A stretch of 42,419 nucleotides of DNA, taken from Chloroflexota bacterium. GTDB taxonomy: Bacteria > Chloroflexota > Anaerolineae > JAAYEA01. The position numbers were made by a program, and so were the translations under genes. Positions 24,597 through 33,249 of the stretch are shown here, in pieces. The notes under the pieces were generated by a model, which saw nothing but the letters and a program-made list of their open reading frames with translations, was not told the origin of the DNA and did not search any database. Location: NCBI GenBank assembly GCA_019873665.1, contig JAIOAV010000005.1:64001-106419 (forward strand). The letters run 5' to 3'. Within the stretch, counting starts at the first letter, position 1. Every line of letters starts with the position of its first letter.

Positions 24597-26099
24597 ATGC
24601 ACACCTGTGCGCCCTCCTGTCAGCGCGATGCGCTCAGCCGCCCGCTGTTCCTCATGCTCCTGCTGGCGCTCCTTTTGGGCGCCGGCCTACGCTTCTGGCG
24701 GCTGGATGCGGAAAGCCTCTGGCTGGATGAGGTTACCAGCATCCTGCTGGCGCGCTCCGACATCCCGACACTGATCCACACCACGGCGCAGGACATCCAC
24801 CCACCGGTATACTATGCATTGCTCCACCTCTGGCTGCGCTTGGGTGAGGGCGAGTTCATGGCGCGGGCATTCTCCGCCTTTGTCGGCGTGATCTCTATCG
24901 CCCTCATCTACCGACTGGGCGCACGCCTCTTTGGCAGCGAGGCCGGTGCAGCCAGCGCCCTGCTCCTCGCCGTCTCGCCACTGCACATCTGGTATGCGCA
25001 GGAAGTGCGCATGTACATATTAGTCACGCTCTGGACGCTGGCCGGGACGTACTGGCTCTGGCGGGCGCTGCAACGCGACCGCTGGTGGCAGTGGCTGGCG
25101 TATGCGCTTTGCATGGCGCTCGGCCTTTATACGCACTATCACGCGATCTTTGTGCTCCTGTTCCAGAACCTGTTCGTCGCCTTCTGCTGGCTCCGGTCGC
25201 GCGAGCGAAGACGATTGGCGTGTGCCTGGCTCCTGGCGGATGTAGTCATTGCGCTCCTCTTTCTTCCCTGGCTGCCGGTATTGCTGAATCAGGTGGCGCA
25301 GGGGGGAGGTGGCTGGGTGGAAAAGGCCATCGGTCACCCCAGCCCGCGCGTGCTGGTGGAGACATGGATAGATTACAGCGTGGGCAGCGCGCGGCAGTGG
25401 TATCCGCTCTGGCTGCGGCGCGGCGGCTATCTCCTCTTTGGCCTGGCGGCGGCATGGCCTTTTATTGCTCTGGTCGCGCGGTGGCGACGCAAGGCCAAAG
25501 CGGCTTGGTCGCCACTCCTCTACGCGGCAGCGTATCTCGTTGTGCCCCTGCTGGCGATATGGGCGGTCTCGCAGGTCAAGCCCATGTACGCCGGACGCTA
25601 TCTGCTCCCTTTCCTGCCGCCCTACCTGCTTTTGCTGGGATGTGGTGTGGCACAGCTTCCCTGGAAGGGAGTGCGCCTGCTCATGCTGGCCGGGCTGATG
25701 GCGGTTTCGCTGGTGGGCGTTGGATTGGCGGCATCGCAGCTACAGAAGGATGACTGGCGCGGGCTGGCCGCGTGGATCGCCGCGGCAGCGCAGCCGGGCG
25801 ACGTGGTGCTCTGCGAGCCGGTGTGGAACTACAAGCCATTCGAATACTATGCAGATGGCCGCGTGACCGCATATCATGATTGGCCGATCTCGATCGCCGC
25901 GCATGATGACCTTGGCGCGCTGTTGCAGCCGGTAGTGACCGGCCGCACGCGCCTTTGGCTGATCTGGACGCCCAAGCACTACAGCGACCCGGAGGGCATC
26001 TTGCAGACCTACCTGGACGACCGACATAACCTGTTGGTGCGCCGCGAGATGCCCGGCATCGGCCTTATCAGCCTCTATGCCCTTGGCGCAGCGAGGTGA
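24597..26099 (+). CDS. GT39/ArnT-like membrane glycosyltransferase
   Basis: A 500-residue polytopic protein of the GT-C class, which takes sugars from polyprenyl phosphate on the outer side of the membrane. About 10-11 hydrophobic helices. The first outside loop has the catalytic-type acidic pair W-L-D44-E45, and the next loops contain H-P-P-V-Y-Y and W-Y-A-Q-E-V-R-M-Y, as in GT39 enzymes. The C-terminal ~110 residues form a soluble domain (D-W-R-G-L-A-A-W-I; G-D-V-V-L-C-E-P). It starts 17 bases after the radical SAM gene and ends 3 bases before a clear paralogue. The ribosome site is weak (GGGGCGG). The acceptor is unknown: protein Ser/Thr, lipid or glycan. Confidence 0.88.
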   Translation: MHTCAPSCQRDALSRPLFLMLLLALLLGAGLRFWRLDAESLWLDEVTSILLARSDIPTLIHTTAQDIHPPVYYALLHLWLRLGEGEFMARAFSAFVGVISIALIYRLGARLFGSEAGAASALLLAVSPLHIWYAQEVRMYILVTLWTLAGTYWLWRALQRDRWWQWLAYALCMALGLYTHYHAIFVLLFQNLFVAFCWLRSRERRRLACAWLLADVVIALLFLPWLPVLLNQVAQGGGGWVEKAIGHPSPRVLVETWIDYSVGSARQWYPLWLRRGGYLLFGLAAAWPFIALVARWRRKAKAAWSPLLYAAAYLVVPLLAIWAVSQVKPMYAGRYLLPFLPPYLLLLGCGVAQLPWKGVRLLMLAGLMAVSLVGVGLAASQLQKDDWRGLAAWIAAAAQPGDVVLCEPVWNYKPFEYYADGRVTAYHDWPISIAAHDDLGALLQPVVTGRTRLWLIWTPKHYSDPEGILQTYLDDRHNLLVRREMPGIGLISLYALGAAR

Positions 26100-26102
26100 G
26101 GC

Positions 26103-27674
26103 GTGACAGACCGTAGGGTGCGCAGGCGCGACCTGTGGCTGCTGGCAGGCATCATCCTGCTGGCCGCTTGGCTACGCCTGTACCAGTTGGGCGCGGAAAG
26201 CCTCTGGTTCGACGAGGGATGGACCGCGCTGATCTCGCAGCTCGAGGGCCAAGAGCTGCGTCATGCCCTCTGGACATTGCCCTTTCCCTTCTACTATCTG
26301 CTCATGAGCTTCTGGACCGAGGCGGGGAACAGCGAGTTCTGGTTGCGGCTCTTTTCGGCCATCTCTGGCATCCTCTCGTTACCGCTCCTCTTCCAACTGG
26401 CACGAGTCACGCTGGGGCGGCGCACGGCACACCTGGCGGCGCTCCTGTTGGCAGTCTCGCCACTGCACGTCTGGTATTCGCAGGAGGCGCGGATGTACGC
26501 GCTGGCGGTGCTGCTGGGGCTGGGCGCGAGCTGGGCCTTCTGGCAGGCCACGCACCGGCCACGGCTGTGGCGATGGGCCATCTATGTGATCATCTCCGTC
26601 GCGGCGTTGCATACCTTTTACTATGCGTTGTTCCTTCTCGTCTTTCACGGCATCTACCTCGGCTACCTGCTGATCTGCGGCCATGTCACGGCACGAACGG
26701 ACGGCAGCGCGCGTCGCCATGCGGTGAAGACGCTGCGCGAGTGGCTGCTCGCGCAGGCGGGCATCGCGCTCCTCTTTCTGCCGGGCGCACGCCTCCTGAT
26801 CATCCAGCTCATGCAGGGGACGTGGGACTGGGTGGCAGGCAAGTACGGTCGCCCCTCCATCTATGCGCTCGTGGATACTCTGCGGGCCTTTAGCTTTGGC
26901 GACCAGTGGCCGCATTTAGTGCGGCTGCAGTGGGCAGCTTTTGTGCTCTTTGTCGTGGTGCTCCTGACAGGGATCGGCCGCCTCCGCTGGCGGCGTGAAG
27001 CCATTGCGTACACGGTGCGCTTCGACCCATCACGCGCCTTTTTCCTGGTCTATCTCTGCGTGCCGATCCTGGCGATCTGGGTCCTCTCGCAATGGAAGGC
27101 GGGCTACCTGCTGCGCTATCTGCTCCTCTTCTTGCCGCCCTATCTGGCGCTCGTCGCGCACGGCATGGTCTCCCTGCGCCCCAAAGCCGCACGTTGGGGG
27201 ACACTGGTGTTGTTGCTGCTCGTTACCGCCTTTCCTCTGGCCTATAGCTATGCCACACCACAGAAAGAGGCGTGGCGCGATGTGGCGCGGCAGATCATGC
27301 AGCAGGCGCAAGAGGGGGATGCTATCTGCGTGATTGACGAGGACGCACAGGCGGTGTTCAGATACTACTATCGCGGCGCATGGCCCGTGGTTGGCGTCAG
27401 TGGCGGGCTGCGTGACGCGGGTGAGATCGCCGCGCGCGCTGCCGCGCTGGCGAGTGGGCATCAGCGCCTCTGGCTCGTCATCAGCCACACTAACAATGAC
27501 GCCTTCCAAGAGCACCTGCAGCAATCTGCTGCGTATCGGCTGGAGGAGTCTTGGACGTACCGGGGCGTTCAGCTTGCACTTTTCCGCATCATCGGCTACA
27601 ATATCGCGCTGGACCGCGATACCAAGGCGAGTGGCTGCCCCCTCGCAGAACTCGTGGACAGGGGAGTGTTTTGA
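26103..27674 (+). CDS. GT39-like membrane glycosyltransferase (paralogue of the preceding gene)
   Basis: 523 residues beginning at GTG, with GAGGTGAGG just before. The same architecture as the gene upstream: acidic pair W-F-D37-E38 in the first outside loop, S-P-L-H-V-W-Y-S-Q-E-A-R-M-Y in the third, about 10 helices and a soluble C-terminal domain (A-W-R-D-V-A-R-Q-I; G-D-A-I-C-V). The DNA around the two W-Y-x-Q-E segments is visibly similar, supporting tandem duplication. The gap before it is 3 bases, and its stop overlaps the TTG start of the next gene. Likely outside-face sugar transfer from a polyprenyl phosphate donor; the donor and acceptor of the two copies may differ. Confidence 0.87.
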   Translation: MTDRRVRRRDLWLLAGIILLAAWLRLYQLGAESLWFDEGWTALISQLEGQELRHALWTLPFPFYYLLMSFWTEAGNSEFWLRLFSAISGILSLPLLFQLARVTLGRRTAHLAALLLAVSPLHVWYSQEARMYALAVLLGLGASWAFWQATHRPRLWRWAIYVIISVAALHTFYYALFLLVFHGIYLGYLLICGHVTARTDGSARRHAVKTLREWLLAQAGIALLFLPGARLLIIQLMQGTWDWVAGKYGRPSIYALVDTLRAFSFGDQWPHLVRLQWAAFVLFVVVLLTGIGRLRWRREAIAYTVRFDPSRAFFLVYLCVPILAIWVLSQWKAGYLLRYLLLFLPPYLALVAHGMVSLRPKAARWGTLVLLLLVTAFPLAYSYATPQKEAWRDVARQIMQQAQEGDAICVIDEDAQAVFRYYYRGAWPVVGVSGGLRDAGEIAARAAALASGHQRLWLVISHTNNDAFQEHLQQSAAYRLEESWTYRGVQLALFRIIGYNIALDRDTKASGCPLAELVDRGVF

Positions 27675-30082
27675 GGACGTCCGGGGCTTGGGACAAGAAT
27701 CGGCTCTTTGCGATGGCGGTTGTCGCCCTGCTGGCGATAGCGCTCTTTGCCTATCTCGCAGGGCCGACGGCCATTGAGGCGCTGGTGGCACGCGTATACC
27801 AGAGCGATGCTTCCCTCTGGACCACCTTGCTGCGACATCGCCATCTCCACGATCTCGGCGCATATCAGGCCAAGGCGATCTCCCTCTTCCGCGACGGGCT
27901 GGCCGTCGGCCTGACGATCCTGTTCACGCTCCTCTGGGTCATGTGGGACAACGATAGCGCCGTGCTCTCGTGGCGAGCGTTAGCCTGGCCCAAGCTGAAC
28001 GCCCGCACCGCCAGCGTCGTCGGCACGAGCGCCCTCGTCTGGCTGGCTTCTCATGGCTACCTGCCGTTGGTATTGCCGGTCATCGTCGCGCTGTTGACGC
28101 TCCTGGCGCGGGAGGCGTGGCATCCGTTCACACGCTTTCGGCGGCTTGTGGACGTGCTCCTGCGCCCCAGGGTGGCAATCCCAGGCGTCGCGGCGTTGGC
28201 AGTGCTCACCTTCTTGATCAAGTTCCCGCTCGCCAAGTGGGATGAACTGATCCTCTTTGACGACTATCCCACCATCTACACCGTAACGCTCAAGGGATGG
28301 GAGTTGCTCAAGGAAGGCGCCATCTTTGGCTGGGACCCGCGGCTGATGGGTGGCTACTACACGGTGTCCGATGTCAGCCACAATGAGATCTTTTTCATGC
28401 TGCCTTTCTTGCCGCTTGGCCCACGCGTGGCGTTCCACCTGATGATCCTGGCATTCTACGTCGCTTTTCCCTTCCTGGTGGCATGGTATGCGCACCTGCA
28501 CTGGCGCCAGCCGCGCACCACATCAGCGGCGCTGTGGGTGGGCCTGCTGACCGTCTTTGGCTTCTTTGACAACCTGCTATACTGGGGTATGGTCAACTCG
28601 TTCATTGGCCTGAACCTGCTGCTGCTCAGCCTGATCCTATTCGCCCTGATGCGCGAAGGTCGGCCCTTCGCCAGCTTCTTTCTGATCGTCAACCTGTCGC
28701 TGACCATCTATGCCGCGGGCGGTTTCTTTGCCTATGCCCTCCTACTGCTGGGGATCGAGTTTCTCTGGCATTGGCGGCGGCAGATGGTGCCGCGCATGGC
28801 GTTCGTGACGGTGGCCACCTTTTTCATCACGCTGACCTACACCTATGCGTTCCTGCGCTATCCCGGCTATTTCATCCAGAGCGATGAGATCTATGCGCCG
28901 GTGCATTACACGGTCTCCGAGATCGTCACGCAAAGCACCGAGGCACTGCCACGAGTGCTGGACCCACGCCTCTGGCTGCTGGGCAAGCCAGTGCGCTACC
29001 AGGGGCTGTTCATCGTGTCGCTGCCGATCCTGGCAGCGGTGGGCTGGGAGGAGTGGCGACGATCCAGAGCCGCGGCCACGGCGCAGGCAGGACGCGCCGC
29101 GCTCAAGGTGGTCTTGGCGGCGACCGCGGTGATGTTGGCCACGCTGGTCGTTTCGCCCAGTGTGGACATGTTCGTCAGTCGCATCCGCTTTGTCCTGCCG
29201 CCGCTGCTGGCGTTGATATATGCTGTATGGCTCACGCGCGAGCCGCGGTTTCACCCTGCGCCGTTGTTCGTTGTGGCCGCCCTGCTCATCGCGACGCTCC
29301 CGTCGCGACTGACGCAGCCGCTGCCGCACGTGCCCAGCCTGCACGCATACAATGCTCCCCTACTGGACCAGATCGAGGCGCTGGACAGCAGGCTCGTCTT
29401 ACTGGAAAGCATCGGCGGCTATGACCTCGCCACCGAGGGCGAGGGCTCGACACAAGCGCAGGAGGCGTCGCTGCATCCGGAGTCGCTCTTTCCCTTTGAG
29501 ACGAGCAAGAGCTACATGGCAAACAATCAGGAGGGCTACCACCACAGTGTCTACCGGCGCAACTTCTTCACATCGGGGGCCTTTCGCGGGCGGCTGCTGC
29601 ACGATTGGCCTCGCGAAGAGGTCAAGGCCTTCCTAGAACAATGGGGATTGCGGCATCTGGTGCTGTGGAGCGACATCGCCAAGCGCTATTTTGGCTCAGA
29701 TGCGGCGTTTCGCCTGCTATGGACGGATGGCAGCTGGGCGATCTACGAGTACGCCGACGCCCAGCCGGGTGATGTCATCGCGGCCACAGGGCGCGGCGAG
29801 ATCGTCTCGCACGGTTACTTGAGCCAGGAGGTGCATCTGCAAGGAATGCGCCGCGGCGAACTGGTTACGCTACGCATGAACTACTTTCCAGCATGGCGTG
29901 CAACCTATGACGGCCAACCGCTGGCGCTGCGGGAAAAAGGGGGACAGATGGCGTTCGTCGCGCCCGCCGATGGCGACTATACCGTGCACATGTCGTACCC
30001 GCGTTATGCAGAGCTGTCGTGGCTAGCTTTGGTCACGCTGGCCGTTTCAGGCATCCTTTGCATTCGCCACAAGACACTCTGA
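27671..30082 (+). CDS. YfhO/PTPS-related large integral membrane protein
   Basis: About 803 residues with a dozen or more membrane helices. An outside loop reads D-D-Y-P-T-I-Y-T-V-T...F-G-W-D-P-R-L-M-G-G-Y-Y, placed like the acidic loop of GT-C enzymes. The C-terminal ~220 residues are soluble and end with the YfhO-like beta region N-Y-F-P-A-W-R-A-T-Y-D-G-Q-P and a last helix. Homologues are thought to glycosylate cell-surface polymers; the donor here is unknown. The start chosen is TTG at 27671, overlapping the upstream stop, with GGGGAG four bases before it. ATG at 27713 is the alternative and would begin the first helix. The long upstream frame is a shadow of the preceding gene. Confidence 0.8.
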   Translation: MRTSGAWDKNRLFAMAVVALLAIALFAYLAGPTAIEALVARVYQSDASLWTTLLRHRHLHDLGAYQAKAISLFRDGLAVGLTILFTLLWVMWDNDSAVLSWRALAWPKLNARTASVVGTSALVWLASHGYLPLVLPVIVALLTLLAREAWHPFTRFRRLVDVLLRPRVAIPGVAALAVLTFLIKFPLAKWDELILFDDYPTIYTVTLKGWELLKEGAIFGWDPRLMGGYYTVSDVSHNEIFFMLPFLPLGPRVAFHLMILAFYVAFPFLVAWYAHLHWRQPRTTSAALWVGLLTVFGFFDNLLYWGMVNSFIGLNLLLLSLILFALMREGRPFASFFLIVNLSLTIYAAGGFFAYALLLLGIEFLWHWRRQMVPRMAFVTVATFFITLTYTYAFLRYPGYFIQSDEIYAPVHYTVSEIVTQSTEALPRVLDPRLWLLGKPVRYQGLFIVSLPILAAVGWEEWRRSRAAATAQAGRAALKVVLAATAVMLATLVVSPSVDMFVSRIRFVLPPLLALIYAVWLTREPRFHPAPLFVVAALLIATLPSRLTQPLPHVPSLHAYNAPLLDQIEALDSRLVLLESIGGYDLATEGEGSTQAQEASLHPESLFPFETSKSYMANNQEGYHHSVYRRNFFTSGAFRGRLLHDWPREEVKAFLEQWGLRHLVLWSDIAKRYFGSDAAFRLLWTDGSWAIYEYADAQPGDVIAATGRGEIVSHGYLSQEVHLQGMRRGELVTLRMNYFPAWRATYDGQPLALREKGGQMAFVAPADGDYTVHMSYPRYAELSWLALVTLAVSGILCIRHKTL

Positions 30083-30111
30083 TCAGATAACGATCTGAGG
30101 GAAGGATACTC

Positions 30112-31362
30112 ATGCCACCTTTGCGCGTCCGAGTGGGAGATTTCCAGCTTGGGCCTAAAGAGAAGAAGGCGATCAACGAGATTCTCGATTCCGGCCGCCT
30201 TTCCGAAGGCGCGCGCGTGCGCGAATTCGAACGGCGGTGGGCTGCCTATGTGGGCACGGCGCATTGCACCACCGCCAGCTCCGGCACTGCCGCGCTGATC
30301 CTGGGGCTGGCGGCGCTCAAACATCGGCACGGCTGGGGGAATGGCCGCAAGGTGTTGACGACGCCGCTCACCTTTATCGCCACCAGCAGCGCCATCAGCG
30401 TGGTGGGCTGGGAGCCAGTCTATGTGGATGTGGACCCACATACCTTTGTCATTACGCCGGACAGCATCGCGGCGCACCTGAGCGAGGCGTCCGATCCGGA
30501 GAACTATGCTCTGATCCTGCCGGTACACCTGATGGGTTACCCGGCGGACATGAGCGCGATCCTGGAGATCGGGCGACGCTACGGCATCGCTGTTGCCGAG
30601 GATTCGGCACAGGCGCACGGCACACGATACGATGGGCACGTTACCGCGTCCATGGGGCTCTTTGGCGCCTTCTCGTTCTACATCGCGCACAACATTCAGG
30701 CGGGAGAGATGGGCGCGCTGACGAGCAACGACGCCGAGATCGACCGCCTGGCGCGCAAGCTAAAGGCGCAGGGGCGCGAGTGCGACTGTCCCATCTGCTT
30801 GCGGCACGAAGGACGCTGCCCGCGCCTGAACGCCAACGACAGTGACGAGGACTATGACCCGCGCTTTACGCATGAGATGATTGGCTATAACTTCAAGACG
30901 ATGGAATTCCAGGCGGGGTTGGGCCTGACACAACTGGACCGCGCCGCCTGGATCATCTCGCAGCGGCAAAAGCATGTGCGCTTGCTGAATGAATACCTCG
31001 CGCCATACGCCGATATCCTGCAATTGCCGCCCTATTCGGATGACGTGAGCTATCTCGCTTATCCGCTGGTGATCCGTCGGCCGGATCTGATCTCGCGCAA
31101 GGAACTGCGGCACAGGCTTGAGGAAAGAGGGATCGAAACGCGGCCTCTCTTTGGCTGCATCCCCACGCAACAGCCCGCCTATGGGCACCTGAAGGCGCAA
31201 TACGAAGGACGGCTGCCGCACGCTGAGTATTTGGGACGCCACGCCTTCTATCTTGGCTGCCACCAATACTTGCGCGAAGAGGACCTGGCGTACGTGGCCG
31301 AGACGTTCGGCGAGATCCTCGCGGGTTTGCCCAAATCCGTGGCCGCAAAGGAGCGTGTATGA
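30112..31362 (+). CDS. DegT-family PLP/PMP sugar enzyme with His in place of Lys and a 4-Cys motif; probable 3-dehydrase
   Basis: 416 residues, aspartate-aminotransferase fold of the DegT/DnrJ/EryC1/StrS family. The cofactor region has S-S-G-T-A-A-L, and E-D-S-A-Q-A carries D164. At the usual PLP-lysine position the sequence is S-F-Y-I-A-H193-N-I-Q-A-G-E, so His replaces Lys. This is known in the hexulose 3-dehydrases E1/RfbH and ColD, which remove the C3 hydroxyl instead of aminating. Thirty residues on comes C224-x-C226-x2-C229-x6-C236, at the place where E1/RfbH proteins have [2Fe-2S] cysteines. The downstream G-Y-N-F-K-T-M-E-F-Q-A also resembles RfbH. The distant fourth cysteine of E1 (in E-D-C-C) is Ser here (E-D-S-A), so the cluster layout differs. 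The ribosome site GGAAGGAT is good. Aminotransferase activity is unlikely. Confidence 0.85.
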   Translation: MPPLRVRVGDFQLGPKEKKAINEILDSGRLSEGARVREFERRWAAYVGTAHCTTASSGTAALILGLAALKHRHGWGNGRKVLTTPLTFIATSSAISVVGWEPVYVDVDPHTFVITPDSIAAHLSEASDPENYALILPVHLMGYPADMSAILEIGRRYGIAVAEDSAQAHGTRYDGHVTASMGLFGAFSFYIAHNIQAGEMGALTSNDAEIDRLARKLKAQGRECDCPICLRHEGRCPRLNANDSDEDYDPRFTHEMIGYNFKTMEFQAGLGLTQLDRAAWIISQRQKHVRLLNEYLAPYADILQLPPYSDDVSYLAYPLVIRRPDLISRKELRHRLEERGIETRPLFGCIPTQQPAYGHLKAQYEGRLPHAEYLGRHAFYLGCHQYLREEDLAYVAETFGEILAGLPKSVAAKERV

Positions 31363-32087
31363 AGTCTACGGTGGTCATACCGACGTATAACGAGCGCGAA
31401 AACCTGGGCGCGCTGGTGGATGCGATTACGGTTCTGTCAGACGATCTGCGGGTCATCATTGTGGATGACAATTCGCCTGATGGGACCGGCGAGATCGCCG
31501 ATGCGCTGGCGGCCAAGTACGACACAGTGGATGTCATCCACCGCCAAGGCAAGGGCGGGCGCGGATCGGCGTGCATCGCCGGCTTTCGCCGCGCCTTGCA
31601 GGACCCGGATGTGGCGTATGTGCTGGAGATGGATGCCGACTTTTCGCACGACCCGCGCGACATCCTGCGGCTGATCGGCGCGCTCTCCGCGAGCGACGCC
31701 GCGACATTGCCTGATGTGGCTATCGGCTCGCGCTATCTGCCGGGCAGCAAGATCATCAACTGGGGCGTGCAACGCCACGTGTTCAGCCGCATCTCGAACG
31801 CCTTTGCGCGCTTTCTGCTGGGCGTGCCGATCTGCGATTATACGAACGGCTATCGCTGCTATACGCGGCGTGCCCTGGAGGTGGTGGATTTCGATCGCAT
31901 TGAGGCGCACGGCTATATCGTGCTGAGCGAGATGGCATACCAGTTGCACTGCCGTGGCATCCGCTTTGTCGAGATCCCGATCGTCTTCGTCAATCGCCGC
32001 CGTGGCAGCTCGAACACCAATCTGCGCGAGATCACCGAGGCGTTCACCTCGGTCATCAGGCTGCGACTCAAGTACAGCAGGGGTTAG
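31359..32087 (+). CDS. Polyprenol-phosphate mannosyltransferase-like GT2
   Basis: 242 residues resembling dolichol-phosphate mannose synthase (DPM1). It starts V-V-I-P-T-Y-N-E-R-E-N, then V-D-D-N-S-P-D-G-T, G-K-G-G-R-G, the metal motif E-M-D-A-D-F-S-H-D-P, and G-S-R-Y-L-P-G-S. There is no membrane helix, so it works at the inner membrane surface, loading a sugar from a nucleotide donor onto polyprenyl phosphate. It overlaps the 3-dehydrase gene by ATGA and is followed by the aminotransferase, which places it in the same sugar pathway. AAAGGAG precedes the start. It may supply the donor for the GT-C membrane enzymes nearby; the sugar itself is not known. Confidence 0.9.
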   Translation: MKSTVVIPTYNERENLGALVDAITVLSDDLRVIIVDDNSPDGTGEIADALAAKYDTVDVIHRQGKGGRGSACIAGFRRALQDPDVAYVLEMDADFSHDPRDILRLIGALSASDAATLPDVAIGSRYLPGSKIINWGVQRHVFSRISNAFARFLLGVPICDYTNGYRCYTRRALEVVDFDRIEAHGYIVLSEMAYQLHCRGIRFVEIPIVFVNRRRGSSNTNLREITEAFTSVIRLRLKYSRG

Positions 32088-32123
32088 CCCCCACCTGCCC
32101 ACCCTATGCAAAGAGAGGATACC

Positions 32124-33236
32124 ATGATACCGGTAGCCGACGTCTCCCTCAACGGGCATGAGCTGGCTTATGTAACCGAGTGCATCACCACCGGCTGGAT
32201 CTCTTCCCTGGGCAAGTATGTGCGCGAATTCGAGGAAAAGTTCAGCCAGTTTTGCGGCAGCAAGTACGGCATCGCCACGAGCAACGGCACAACCGCCATC
32301 CACCTCGCGCTGGCTGTCCTGGGGATCGGCCCTGGAGACGAAGTGATCGTGCCGAGCCTCACCTTTATCGCCACCGCCAACGCTGTCGTCTATACCGGTG
32401 CCAAGCCAGTCTTTGCCGACTCTGAATGGACAAGCTGGAACCTCGATCCGGCGCGGCTTGAGGAAAAGATCACGCCCCGCACCAAGGCGATCATCCCGGT
32501 GCACCTCTACGGCCATCCCGCGGATATGGATCCGATCATGGGCATCGCCAAGCGGCACAGCCTCTTTGTCGTGGAGGACGCCGCCGAGGCGCATGGCGCT
32601 CGCTACAAGGGCAAGCGAGTTGGCTCGCTGGGCGATCTCTCCTCCTTTAGCTTTTACGGCAACAAGATCATCACCACCGGCGAAGGTGGCATGGTCTTGA
32701 CCGATAATGTCGAATGGGATGAGCGGGCGCGGCAGCTCCGCGATCACGGCATGTCCAAGCAAAAGCGGTACTGGCATCCGGAGATCGGCTACAACTACCG
32801 CCTGACGAACGTACAGGCGGCCATCGGCGTCGCGCAGATGGAGCGGATTGACGACATCCTGGCGCGCAAGCGGCAAAACGCCGCCCTCTATAACGAATTG
32901 CTCCAAGATGTGCCCGGCATCACGCTGCCGCCAGAAGCGCCCTGGGCGGAGAACGTTTACTGGATGTATTCGATCCTGGTGCAGGATGAATACGGCATGA
33001 GTCGTGACGAGCTAATGCAGGTGCTGCGCGCCAACGAGATCGACAGCCGTCCCTTCTTCTATCTCATCCACACCATGCCACCCTACGCGGATAGCATCAC
33101 GCCGCAGGAGGCAGCGCACGGCTTTCCCGTGGCCGCGCAGCTCTCCCAGCGGGGCATCAATCTCCCCTCCGCGCCCGGCCTGACGCATGAGCAGATCGAG
33201 TACATCTGCCGCGTGATCCGGCAGAACCGCCGGTGA
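32124..33236 (+). CDS. DegT/DnrJ/EryC1/StrS nucleotide-sugar aminotransferase
   Basis: About 370 residues, a PLP enzyme that aminates a keto-sugar nucleotide, similar to perosamine synthase or PglE. The cofactor lysine is present: K181 in S-F-Y-G-N-K-I-I-T-T-G-E-G-G. Other family marks are T-S-N-G-T-T-A-I-H, P-S-L-T-F-I-A-T-A-N-A, E-D-A-A-E-A-H-G and N-Y-R-L-T-N-V-Q-A-A-I-G. The ATG at 32124 was chosen because AGAGAGG lies five bases upstream; an ATG six codons earlier (32106) has no ribosome site. It is followed after 13 bases by a GNAT acetyltransferase, a common pairing for making N-acylated amino sugars. Compared with the other DegT gene two positions upstream, this copy has the normal catalytic residue. 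Confidence 0.93.
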   Translation: MIPVADVSLNGHELAYVTECITTGWISSLGKYVREFEEKFSQFCGSKYGIATSNGTTAIHLALAVLGIGPGDEVIVPSLTFIATANAVVYTGAKPVFADSEWTSWNLDPARLEEKITPRTKAIIPVHLYGHPADMDPIMGIAKRHSLFVVEDAAEAHGARYKGKRVGSLGDLSSFSFYGNKIITTGEGGMVLTDNVEWDERARQLRDHGMSKQKRYWHPEIGYNYRLTNVQAAIGVAQMERIDDILARKRQNAALYNELLQDVPGITLPPEAPWAENVYWMYSILVQDEYGMSRDELMQVLRANEIDSRPFFYLIHTMPPYADSITPQEAAHGFPVAAQLSQRGINLPSAPGLTHEQIEYICRVIRQNRR

Positions 33237-33249
33237 GGGAGGCCCAACC

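Noticed and set aside
27551-27670. Upstream extension of the YfhO-like gene inside the previous gene
   Set aside because: The extra 40 codons are Arg/Pro-rich and overlap a clearly coding frame; TTG at 27671 has a ribosome site.
30112-31362. A classical E1/RfbH enzyme with standard [2Fe-2S] ligands
   Set aside because: The distant upstream cysteine is replaced by Ser and the local spacing differs, so only a variant assignment is supported.
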